Shown: positions 56,615 to 64,000 of the stretch, piece after piece
How positions within the stretch are numbered: position 1 is the first letter of the stretch
Layout: every line of letters begins with the position of its first letter
Made by a program: the position numbers and the translations under genes
Notes under the pieces: model-generated
What the model was told of the DNA's origin: nothing
Seen by the model: only the letters and a program-made list of their open reading frames with translations
Database searches by the model: none
Source: Lachnospiraceae bacterium AM48-27BH
Lineage (GTDB): Bacteria > Bacillota > Clostridia > Lachnospirales > Lachnospiraceae
Length of the DNA stretch: 64,000 nt
Assembly (NCBI GenBank): GCA_003478355.1
Contig: QUFC01000001.1
Coordinates: 124,001 to 188,000, forward strand
Direction of reading: 5' to 3'

Positions 56615-57907
56615 ATGTTTGCAGATCGTGCAAAAATTTTCATAAAATCAGGTAAGGGCGGAGACGGTCATGTAAGTTTTCGTCGTGAATTATATGTTCC
56701 ATGTGGCGGCCCGGACGGCGGCGACGGCGGAAAAGGTGGAGATATCATCTTTGAAGTCGATGATGGTTTAAATACATTAACAGATTTCCGACAGATCCAC
56801 AAATATGTGGCTAAAAATGGAGAACAAGGCGGCAAGAAGCGTTGTCATGGCGCCAATGCTGATAATTTAGTAATAAAGGTTCCGGAAGGAACCGTCATCA
56901 AGGATTTTGAATCCGGCAAGGTGATCGCGGATATGTCCGGTGAGAACCGCAGAGAGGTGATCTTACGCGGCGGTAAGGGCGGACTTGGCAATATGAACTT
57001 TGCTACCCCTACCATGCAGGCACCGAAGTATGCACAGCCTGGACAGGATGGACAGGAGCTGTGGGTTCAGCTGGAGTTAAAGGTTATCGCAGACGTTGGT
57101 CTGGTAGGTTTTCCTAACGTAGGAAAATCCACGCTTCTTTCCAGAGTCAGCAACGCAAAACCGAAGATTGCGAACTATCATTTTACAACGTTAGATCCAC
57201 ATCTGGGCGTAGTTGACCTGGACGGCGGAGCCGGTTTTGTCATGGCAGATATCCCAGGTCTGATCGAAGGAGCTTCCCAGGGCATTGGTCTGGGACACGA
57301 TTTCCTGCGTCACATCGAGAGAACCAAGGTTCTGATCCATGTAGTGGACGCAGCTTCCACAGAGGGACGCGATCCGGTCGCAGATATCCGTGCGATCAAT
57401 CAGGAACTGGGTGCTTACAATCCAGAGCTTCTGACCAGACCGCAGGTGATCGCAGCAAACAAAACAGATGCGATCTATGTGGAAGAAGGCGCTGAGGATC
57501 CGGTTGAGCGCATCCGCAGAGAATTTGAACCAGAGGGCATTAAGGTATTTGCAATCTCTGCAGTCAGCGGTAAGGGCGTGAAAGAACTGCTGTATGAGGT
57601 TTATCATATGTTACAGGGACTGGATCAGGCTCCGGTGATCTTCGAGAAAGAATTTGACACTTCAACACTTGGTGCAGGTGGCAACCTGCCATACACCATC
57701 GAGATCAACGAGGATGGTGAATATGTGGTAGAGGGACCTCGTATTGAGAAGATGTTAGGATATACCAACCTGGAATCTGAAAAGGGCTTTGTATTCTTCC
57801 AGAAGTTTATGAAAGATACAGGTATTCTGGATGAACTGGAGGAAAAGGGCATTCAGGAGGGTGATACCGTCCGTATGTACGGTTTCGTCTTTGATTATTA
57901 TAAATAA
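56615..57907 (+). CDS. obgE: GTPase ObgE
   Basis: Obg is an essential GTPase involved in large-subunit assembly and stress response. The 430-residue protein has the glycine-rich Obg fold (KSGKGGDGHVSFRRELYVPC, GGKGGLGNMNF), the G domain with GFPNVGKSTLLS, and a C-terminal OCT domain. Length and order are typical. It begins a transcript with yhbY and is preceded by a structured leader. Confidence 0.97.
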   Translation: MFADRAKIFIKSGKGGDGHVSFRRELYVPCGGPDGGDGGKGGDIIFEVDDGLNTLTDFRQIHKYVAKNGEQGGKKRCHGANADNLVIKVPEGTVIKDFESGKVIADMSGENRREVILRGGKGGLGNMNFATPTMQAPKYAQPGQDGQELWVQLELKVIADVGLVGFPNVGKSTLLSRVSNAKPKIANYHFTTLDPHLGVVDLDGGAGFVMADIPGLIEGASQGIGLGHDFLRHIERTKVLIHVVDAASTEGRDPVADIRAINQELGAYNPELLTRPQVIAANKTDAIYVEEGAEDPVERIRREFEPEGIKVFAISAVSGKGVKELLYEVYHMLQGLDQAPVIFEKEFDTSTLGAGGNLPYTIEINEDGEYVVEGPRIEKMLGYTNLESEKGFVFFQKFMKDTGILDELEEKGIQEGDTVRMYGFVFDYYK

Positions 57908-57952
57908 ACAGCAGAAGAAGGCTTTTATGGATAAAGCCAGAAGGAGTAATAT

Positions 57953-58249
57953 ATGACAACAAAGCAAAGAGCCTATTTAAAGGGTCTTGCAATGAATCTG
58001 GATCCGATCTTCCAGATCGGTAAGTCCAGCGTGACACCAGAGCTGACTGCTGCAGTGGCAGAGGCACTGGAGGCAAGAGAACTGATCAAGTTAAGCATCT
58101 TAAAGAACTGTCTGGATGACGGACGTGAGATTGCTGCCATTCTGGCAGAGCGTACCCACTCAGAGGTTGTTCAGGTGATCGGTAAGAAGATCGTTCTGTA
58201 CAAACAGGCAAAAGACGAGAAGAAGAGAAAGATCGAGTTACCAAAATAG
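57953..58249 (+). CDS. yhbY: Ribosome assembly RNA-binding protein YhbY
   Basis: This 98-residue CRM-domain protein binds rRNA during 50S assembly. Diagnostic sequences are RAYLKGLAMNLDPIFQIGK and a GKK-I-LYKQAK ending. It follows obgE by 45 bases and precedes nadD, the common Firmicute order. Confidence 0.93.
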   Translation: MTTKQRAYLKGLAMNLDPIFQIGKSSVTPELTAAVAEALEARELIKLSILKNCLDDGREIAAILAERTHSEVVQVIGKKIVLYKQAKDEKKRKIELPK

Positions 58250-58256
58250 AGCATTC

Positions 58257-58283
58257 GTAACGAGGTAGTACATTCATAGTTAC
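58257..58283 (-). repeat. 27-bp palindrome family, copy 4 (inverted)
   Basis: On the minus strand it begins GTAACTATGAAT and ends CTCGTTAC, with GTAAC/GTTAC arms. It lies in the yhbY-nadD space. Confidence 0.6.
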
Positions 58284-58320
58284 GGGTATTCGTGAATGGT
58301 TTTAAAGGGGAATCAAGGTT

Positions 58321-58932
58321 ATGGGAAGAATCGGAATCATGGGCGGAACATTTGACCCGATCCATAAGGGACATCTTCTTCTGGGCAGACAGGCCCTGAA
58401 GGAGTATCGCCTGGATCAGGTCTGGTATATGCCTTCCGGACAACCGCCGCATAAGAGAGATCATGACATCACGGACGTAAAAGACCGGCTTGCCATGGTA
58501 GAGCTGGCGATCCGGCATGATCCCGATTTTCTTTTGTCTGATTTCGAGACTTCCAGAGAGGGAAATACCTATACGGCGCAGACTTTAAGACTTTTAAAAG
58601 AAGCATATCCGCAGCATGAGTTTTTCTTCATCATTGGTGCGGATTCCCTCTACGAGATCGAATATTGGTATCACCCGGAGAAGATCATCGGGGTGGTTCC
58701 GATCCTGGTAGCGGACCGGGAATATTCCAGAGAGCACCGGGAGATCGATGAGCAGATCCTGTATTTAAAGGAAAAGTATCAGGGAGAGATCTTGAAACTC
58801 CATTGCAGGGAGGTGGATGTGGCGTCCAAGGAGATCCGTCAGCTTGTGCGGGACGGACACTCAGTGGAGAACTATCTGCCGGAAGAGGTGGAGAAGTATA
58901 TCATTTCCCATCATTTATATCAGGAGGCTTAA
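58321..58932 (+). CDS. nadD: Nicotinate-nucleotide adenylyltransferase
   Basis: NadD adenylates nicotinate mononucleotide in NAD synthesis. The 203-residue product starts GRIGIMGGTFDPIHKGHLLL, the nucleotidyltransferase motif, and continues with YMPSGQPPHKRD. It pairs with yqeK, whose start lies three bases after its stop. Confidence 0.95.
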   Translation: MGRIGIMGGTFDPIHKGHLLLGRQALKEYRLDQVWYMPSGQPPHKRDHDITDVKDRLAMVELAIRHDPDFLLSDFETSREGNTYTAQTLRLLKEAYPQHEFFFIIGADSLYEIEYWYHPEKIIGVVPILVADREYSREHREIDEQILYLKEKYQGEILKLHCREVDVASKEIRQLVRDGHSVENYLPEEVEKYIISHHLYQEA

Positions 58933-58935
58933 GCC

Positions 58936-59526
58936 ATGAATTCAAAAATTCCGGAATTCCGGGAAAAACTTCAGAAAAAATTAAATCCAGGGCGTTATGA
59001 GCACAGCCTCAGTGTGGCGTTTACCTGTATCTGTCTGGCCATGCGCTATGGTTATCCTATCGACCAGGCGGAGGTGGCAGGGATGCTTCACGACTGCGCC
59101 AAAGGATATGATAACGATACCATTATCCGCCATTGCGAGAAAAAGGGTATCGAGATCACAGAAGATGAGCGGAAGGCGCCTGCAGTGCTTCATGCCAAGT
59201 ATGGAGCATGGCTGGCAGAGAACACCTACGATATCCATGACCAGGAGATTTTGGATGCCATTGCCTGCCATACTACAGGAAAACCAGCGATGGGGCTGTT
59301 AGACAAGATCCTCTATGTGGCAGATTATATTGAGGCAAGACGGGATAAAGCCGAAGATCTTCCGGTGATCCGTCGTCTGGCGTTTGAAGATCTGGATGAG
59401 GCTTTGTATCAGATTCTGGAAGGAACCTTAAATTATCTGGGAAGCAAGGGCGCTTTTGTTGATCCCATGACCCGGAAAACGTATGACTACTATAAACAAC
59501 AGCGAAAAGGAGAAACAAATGTCTAA
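58936..59526 (+). CDS. yqeK: YqeK family HD-domain hydrolase (Ap4A hydrolase)
   Basis: YqeK cleaves diadenosine tetraphosphate symmetrically in Firmicutes. The 196-residue product has the HD motif in GMLHDCAKGY, RYEHSLSVAFTCICLAMRYG and YVADYIEARRDKAEDLP. It lies between nadD and rsfS and overlaps the latter by eight bases, the standard order. Confidence 0.92.
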   Translation: MNSKIPEFREKLQKKLNPGRYEHSLSVAFTCICLAMRYGYPIDQAEVAGMLHDCAKGYDNDTIIRHCEKKGIEITEDERKAPAVLHAKYGAWLAENTYDIHDQEILDAIACHTTGKPAMGLLDKILYVADYIEARRDKAEDLPVIRRLAFEDLDEALYQILEGTLNYLGSKGAFVDPMTRKTYDYYKQQRKGETNV

Positions 59527-59872
59527 ATCATTGGAGATGGTAAAACTGGCAAAAACTGCCTTAGAAGACAAAAAAGCTGGCGATATTAAAGTGATCGACA
59601 TCAGCGGCGTATCCGTTCTGGCAGATTATTTCATCATTGCCGACGGTTCCAACGTAAACCAGGTCCAGGCTATGGTAGATAATGTAGATGAGGTTCTGGG
59701 AAGAGCCGGATATGAGTGCAAGCAGATGGAAGGCTATGGCACCGGCGGCTGGATTCTGATGGATTACGGCGATATCATTGTTCACGCATTCTGCAGAGAA
59801 GACCGGTTATTCTATGACCTGGAAAGGATCTGGCGCGATGGTAAGGTGCTGGATGAGAGCGAGTTGAAATAA
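59519..59872 (+). CDS. rsfS: Ribosome silencing factor RsfS
   Basis: RsfS binds L14 on the 50S subunit and blocks 70S formation under starvation. The 117-residue protein includes ISGVSVLADYFIIADGSNVNQVQ and GYGTGGWILMDYGDIIVHAF. The start at 59519 has AAAAGGAG upstream; the open frame extends before it into yqeK. It is the last gene of the nadD block. Confidence 0.95.
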   Translation: MSKSLEMVKLAKTALEDKKAGDIKVIDISGVSVLADYFIIADGSNVNQVQAMVDNVDEVLGRAGYECKQMEGYGTGGWILMDYGDIIVHAFCREDRLFYDLERIWRDGKVLDESELK

Positions 59873-59961
59873 GAACTTGTTGTTATTTTCCCTTCATTTC
59901 TTAAATATTTCCTTTATATCTTAAATATATGTAGTTTTCTTTTTAAAAGAATAAGAGCATC

Positions 59962-60002
59962 AAAAAAGCAGGGGCAAATCGTGAAGATGTACCTGCTTTT
60001 TT
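59962..60002 (+). terminator. Bidirectional terminator between rsfS and the histidine kinase
   Basis: AAAAAAGCAGG pairs with CCTGCTTTTTT around a 19-base loop. It serves rsfS and the convergent kinase gene. Confidence 0.8.
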
Positions 60003-60147
60003 GGCATATTTGGGGAGTCTCTTACAAACTGGAATGTGTCAATCCTCGCAAACGGTATCCCAAATCCGGGATACCCCACACCCTCCGGGCAAAGTCCATC
60101 CATCAGGTCTTGCCTATGTTATCTGAATGCGCCTCAAAAAACAGTTT

Positions 60148-62049
60148 TTACATCTGTATTGTAATTCCAGTAAGAAAGGATTTCTCACCGGGAACAAGAT
60201 CGAGATCACCGCCATGGCCTTCAATGATTTTTCGGACAGAGGAAAGCCCGATTCCATGATCATCAGATGTACCCTTTCGGGAGAGAAATGTTTTTCCCTC
60301 TTGCAAGGCCAGACCGTCGTAAGTGTTTTCAATCTTCAAAAAGTACATATTGCCTCTGGTTTCGCCTGCAATGAAAACGCGGCGCACCCCTTGCTTTTGG
60401 CGGCTGCACGCCTCAACGGCATTGTCCAAAAGATTGCCCAGCACCGTACACAGTTCCACATCGTTAAGCGGCATCTGATCGGGAAGATCGAGCCGCACCT
60501 GAAATTCTGTCCCTTGTGTCTGCGCCATGCCGTAGTAGTATTCAATCAGCGCATTTACGACGGGATTTTTGCAGAACTGGGCAGGGGAGTGGCCCGATGA
60601 CGCCGCAACCTGTTCCTCAACCTGTAACAGGAAGGAGCAGATCTCTGTCTGCCCATGTTCAGAGGCCATGCGGTCTATGGTACGCAGATGGTGTTTGATG
60701 TCGTGGATCAGCCTTCTGTTTTCCGCCGCTGCCTCAGAAACCTGACGGCTGTATTCGGTCTGCATAGAAAGCTGACGGATGACCTGCTTGCGTTCTTCCT
60801 GGAAAATCAGGCTGTTTCCATAACCTTCTATCACATCGCGCCAGAGGGAATAACCGATGGCTGCTGCTATGAAAAAGCTGCCCCATTCCAAAAACCAACC
60901 GCCGATAACCGGCTCATAAACCGGCAGAAGGCGATCCCATATAAAGGCGCAGGTTGCGGCTGCCGCAGCATAGAAGATCGGCCTGCTCCGTTTTTCTCCT
61001 CTGTGAATGGCAAGCACAGCGATGATAAGCAGATAGAGCGCAGATGCCGCCTTATAACAAAAGACCGATGCAGAGAAGAAGCGAATGGCTCCAAGGGAGA
61101 GATGGGAAGCCATCATGCCATACAAAAACGCATATACCAGGAAGGCAGCGTCCACCCCATTACTGATGGCCGCAGGCAGGAAGCCCGGCCTGCATATCCG
61201 GTTTTGCAGAACTACGATCAGCCAGGTAACCAGATAGATACAGAACAGTTCCATCGTGTACCAGGGGAATATGGGAACCGCAGCCAGCATATGAAGCACA
61301 GGATAGGATGACAGGCCGCACATGGCAAGGCAGATCAGTCCGAACAGGAATGTATTTTTCTGTTTCATCCGGCGGCTGAAATAAAAGGACAGCAGCGCAC
61401 AGACAAAGGTAACCGTACAGTCAAACAGGCAGAATGCAAACCGGATTCCTCTGGTTGTATTGACCGCCAGCATCGTTCCGAAAGCAGGCGGATAGACAAT
61501 CCCTCCGTAAAAGTGGTCATAGTTGCTGACCGCTATGGTGAGTGTGACCGGTTTTCCGCCATGAAAAGTGACCATGCGGTTTTGAACCAACGGTGTCCCC
61601 TGTGCAGGTTCCCCCATTTGCAGGATCAGGTCATGATCCAGATAAAGGTTGTAAGCAGAAAACACTTCCGGGATTTCCAGTGCATACACTTCCTTCCGTT
61701 CCGGCAGAAAGAATGTCATCTGATAAGTTCCGCAGCCATAGGGAGAAGGGTTTGCAGGGTTGGAGAAATTGGTCTGCTCTCCAATGGAAAGGTAGCGCAT
61801 ATAATGGCTTTCATCCCGTATTTCTTCCGGGGTCAAAAGCGCGTCAGGATAAAATGCCCAGCCGGATACCAGAAAGCGCACCGGTGACTTTTGAAGTTCT
61901 TCCTCAGAAAGCGCCAGAATCCCATTTGCCGCCTGGGTTGTGTTCTGGCTATATTTATTATTGAACTGATACAGGCCAAGAAAAAACAGGGATGAGCACA
62001 GGCAGACCATACATAAGGCAGCATATTTTTTTACCACAGAAGATACCAT
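60148..62049 (-). CDS. Membrane sensor histidine kinase, 7TM-sensor type with GHKL ATPase
   Basis: The 633-residue protein has an N-terminal signal-anchor helix and an extracellular domain (residues about 35-205, with CGTYQMTFFLPERKEVYALEIP). About seven membrane helices follow (210-410), resembling 7TMR-DISM sensors. The cytoplasmic kinase part has an AgrC/HPK10-like phosphoacceptor box RRLIHDIKHHLRTID (His449) and GHKL motifs GNLLDNAVEA and HGIGLSSVRKI. Such kinases usually pair with a LytTR response regulator; none is adjacent in the window. It starts one base after the Ig-like surface gene stops, so the two are translationally coupled. The stimulus is unknown. Confidence 0.88.
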   Translation of the reverse strand: MVSSVVKKYAALCMVCLCSSLFFLGLYQFNNKYSQNTTQAANGILALSEEELQKSPVRFLVSGWAFYPDALLTPEEIRDESHYMRYLSIGEQTNFSNPANPSPYGCGTYQMTFFLPERKEVYALEIPEVFSAYNLYLDHDLILQMGEPAQGTPLVQNRMVTFHGGKPVTLTIAVSNYDHFYGGIVYPPAFGTMLAVNTTRGIRFAFCLFDCTVTFVCALLSFYFSRRMKQKNTFLFGLICLAMCGLSSYPVLHMLAAVPIFPWYTMELFCIYLVTWLIVVLQNRICRPGFLPAAISNGVDAAFLVYAFLYGMMASHLSLGAIRFFSASVFCYKAASALYLLIIAVLAIHRGEKRSRPIFYAAAAATCAFIWDRLLPVYEPVIGGWFLEWGSFFIAAAIGYSLWRDVIEGYGNSLIFQEERKQVIRQLSMQTEYSRQVSEAAAENRRLIHDIKHHLRTIDRMASEHGQTEICSFLLQVEEQVAASSGHSPAQFCKNPVVNALIEYYYGMAQTQGTEFQVRLDLPDQMPLNDVELCTVLGNLLDNAVEACSRQKQGVRRVFIAGETRGNMYFLKIENTYDGLALQEGKTFLSRKGTSDDHGIGLSSVRKIIEGHGGDLDLVPGEKSFLTGITIQM

Positions 62050-62050
62050 C

Positions 62051-64000
62051 TTATTTTCGCCTCCTCTTTAGGAAAAACACACCGGCAGACAGAAGAACCA
62101 GACAGGCCGGAATCAAAAGGGATATGGGCGACCAGCTGTGCTCTGTGTCGGCAGCATGTGCCAGGGAAGCGGTATCTTCCTTTCCCACAATGGTGTAAGT
62201 CCCTGTATGGCTGATCTGAAAGGAAGCGGCTTTCGCCGTATCGTCATAGCCGGTCATGGGAACTTCCACGCCGCTTTCATCACAGAGGAGCAATGTGCCG
62301 GCTGCCGGGTCATTTGGATAGGGTAGCATGACAGAAACATCCGGCAGGGAGCTGAGCGCAGTTCCATTGATGGAAAACGAAAAAGAAAAACTGCCATCCG
62401 TATCCGTTTGGATGATGACTTCAATCTGATCTTCGTTTTGAATACCCTCCGGCAAGGCGTCTTTGGGTATGCGGATGGTGATTCCCTGTTTGGAAAAGAC
62501 GGCTCTTTGCTCCCCTGTTTGCAGCATCATCAAAAAGCGTGTGCCGGAAATCCGGTCAGTGGTTTCATCGAAGAACTCTGAAAAAGCAGAGTTTTGGGAA
62601 TCTGCGACTTCCTGGGGAACGGTCATAGCACTTTGCACTGAATCTTTCCTGTTTTCTGAAAGCTTCCAGGCAGGATTGGGAGCGGTAAGTTCTGGAGCGC
62701 CGACAATCGTCCGCACTTCAGGGGGCTGCTGTAAAGAGGTATTTTCCTCTGGCTGACCTGATACAACTGGTGCTTCGATTTCCGGTATAGCCGGTTCATC
62801 AGAATCATCCTTTCCATCCCAGGATGACTCGGAAGGCTTGTGGGATGGTTCATGATCCGCAGGATTATTTTCTCCGCTGACCGGTGGTGCTTTTTCAGAA
62901 TCATCGGAATCCATTCCACCGCCATTTGTTACAGGCGGTTTTGGAGGCTTTGTGGAGGGCCTGTCTGCGAAACCGTCATCCTGATCGTCGGTATGTTCGG
63001 GAGGCGGCTGAATGATGGTATCAGGTGGATTTCCACCGGCATCCCCTCCATCCCGGTCGCCATCGTGATACCCTTCAAGGACAATTTCATCTGCGTAGGT
63101 AAAGGACAGGATGCCGGTCTGTCCGCCGTCATAATCAACCTGAAGGCGGTAACTGCTGCCCGGCGTCAGCAGACGGGTGGCAATCGAGAGCATTTCCTGA
63201 CCCACATAAACGCCACTTTCCAGGCGGTTCCATGAACCGTTGTTTTCGGACAGCCATACGCTGATCTCATCCAGTTCCCCTGGCGGTGTGACCCAGGGAA
63301 AATGAAGGTTTCCTCTGGCGGCCAGAAAGCAGTTAATGTCCGGTTTGCCTGGAGCCTGTACAGAAACAGGAATTGAGATTTCAGGGAAAGCAATTCCCTC
63401 TGCAAACGCAGTATTTTCCGGTGCGGTCAGCTTTCCTATGGCATGGTACAGTCCCACAGTATTCAGATCAATACCGGAAAAATCCCATTCCACCACAGTG
63501 GTGTAGCTGGTTCCATTTTCCGCATAGCATTCCAGATAGTAAGGGGAAAAGGCAAACAAATTTTCCAACGCTTCGGTTTGGCTGCCCTGTTGAACTGCAA
63601 ACGCGTCCGTATAAGGATACCATTGCTCTATGGAGGTAATGACAGCAGGCGGCATTTCTTCTACCCGGACGGAAATCTGAAGCTCCTGCAAGACAGCTTC
63701 ACCAAAGGCATACCCCTCCGGTAGTTTAATCCGGCCTGCTGCGGCATATTCGCCTGGAGTGGTCTGGTCAATGGCCGAAAAATCCCATGCGACAGAAAAT
63801 GTTTCCTGCCGGATTTCTTCACCTGCTGTTACAGTGGCGCAGACGGTTTGATACTGAAGGGCCAGCTGATAAATTTCCTCCAGGTCATCATCAGACGGTG
63901 TGGTTCTAAGGGGCAGGGTAAAAGCAGGCAGGGAGAGCAGTTCACCTTCATTTTGTATTTCTGTGACAAGGACGAGGGATGCTTCTTCCGATGCTTCCGG
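62051..64000 (-). CDS. Large Ig-like surface protein (N-terminus beyond the window)
   Basis: The frame is open from the window end, so the start is missing. The visible ~649 residues hold at least two Ig-like repeats (units with AWDFSAIDQTTPGEYAAAGR and EWDFSGIDLNTVGLYHAIGK, Big_4-like). A Pro/Asp/Gly-rich stalk follows (about 63090-62660), then a ZU5-like stretch, and a C-terminal membrane helix (ISLLIPACLVLLSAGVFFL) with a RRRK tail. No LPxTG motif is seen, so it is a membrane-anchored surface protein rather than a sortase substrate. It is directly upstream of, and coupled to, the histidine kinase gene. Confidence 0.8.
   Translation of the reverse strand, partial: PEASEEASLVLVTEIQNEGELLSLPAFTLPLRTTPSDDDLEEIYQLALQYQTVCATVTAGEEIRQETFSVAWDFSAIDQTTPGEYAAAGRIKLPEGYAFGEAVLQELQISVRVEEMPPAVITSIEQWYPYTDAFAVQQGSQTEALENLFAFSPYYLECYAENGTSYTTVVEWDFSGIDLNTVGLYHAIGKLTAPENTAFAEGIAFPEISIPVSVQAPGKPDINCFLAARGNLHFPWVTPPGELDEISVWLSENNGSWNRLESGVYVGQEMLSIATRLLTPGSSYRLQVDYDGGQTGILSFTYADEIVLEGYHDGDRDGGDAGGNPPDTIIQPPPEHTDDQDDGFADRPSTKPPKPPVTNGGGMDSDDSEKAPPVSGENNPADHEPSHKPSESSWDGKDDSDEPAIPEIEAPVVSGQPEENTSLQQPPEVRTIVGAPELTAPNPAWKLSENRKDSVQSAMTVPQEVADSQNSAFSEFFDETTDRISGTRFLMMLQTGEQRAVFSKQGITIRIPKDALPEGIQNEDQIEVIIQTDTDGSFSFSFSINGTALSSLPDVSVMLPYPNDPAAGTLLLCDESGVEVPMTGYDDTAKAASFQISHTGTYTIVGKEDTASLAHAADTEHSWSPISLLIPACLVLLSAGVFFLKRRRK

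Noticed and set aside
59899..59928. Two TCTTAAATAT direct repeats 20 bases apart, reminiscent of paired response-regulator sites
   Set aside because: They lie after rsfS and before the 3' end of the facing kinase gene, with no promoter or start downstream, in very AT-rich DNA; chance is likely.
1..64000. Prophage, insertion sequence, CRISPR array, tRNA or rRNA genes
   Set aside because: No transposase, integrase, phage structural gene, regularly spaced repeat array or cloverleaf-type sequence was found on reading both strands; short tRNAs cannot be fully excluded without a search program.

Overview
The window looks like the chromosome of an anaerobic, spore-forming Firmicute, most likely a Lachnospiraceae (Clostridium cluster XIVa). 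The evidence is gene content and order: rsmD-coaD-ylbJ, rpmB / asp23 (yloU) / yloV-recG, yicC-gmk-rpoZ, a DUF2953-ytfJ pair, an alpha/beta small acid-soluble spore protein, RqcH, and a TIGR03960-TIGR03936-RNase E/G-rplU-prp-rpmA-obgE-yhbY-nadD-yqeK-rsfS block. No prophage, IS transposase, CRISPR array, rRNA or tRNA was seen. Assignment to a genus is not possible from what is visible.

Layout. 1-12 kb: end of an ECF-type membrane protein, serS, rqcH (minus), yicC-gmk-rpoZ, rimO-pgsA-cinA, then an uncharacterised cluster ending in DUF2953 and a GerW/YtfJ sporulation gene. 12-20 kb: rpmB diverging from asp23-yloV-recG, an SASP gene, rsmD-coaD-coiled-coil gene, and ylbJ facing them. 20-35 kb: mostly RNA modification and DNA or nucleotide housekeeping (rsmF, two pseudouridine synthases, HAD hydrolase, YgiQ, SDR, recU, topB, dCMP deaminase, YbaK, Dus, pepT). 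35-48 kb is accessory: a LytTR regulator with an NTF2-like front half, a zinc-ribbon/SHOCT protein, a surface adhesin of about 2,340 residues, an NhaD-like antiporter, a cytidylate-kinase-like protein, a lipoprotein and a pyroglutamyl-peptidase remnant. 48-60 kb: radical SAM/RNase G genes, trkA-trkH potassium uptake, and the ribosome-assembly block. 60-64 kb (minus): a membrane histidine kinase coupled to a large Ig-like surface protein that runs off the window.

Three things stand out. First, five genes carry single-base indels in short homopolymers (gmk, ygiQ, trkA, trkH and the adhesin twice). Because gmk is essential and the families are otherwise intact, most are probably sequence errors; the eight-G tract in the adhesin could instead be a real phase-variation switch. 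Second, the intergenic spaces hold at least two families of dispersed structured repeats, a ~120-bp element (two copies) and a 27-bp palindrome (four copies), both with compensatory changes in their stems. One composite repeat supplies the C-terminus of a pseudouridine synthase. Third, several operator-like palindromes and a tandem A-tract upstream of the rplU promoter are visible.
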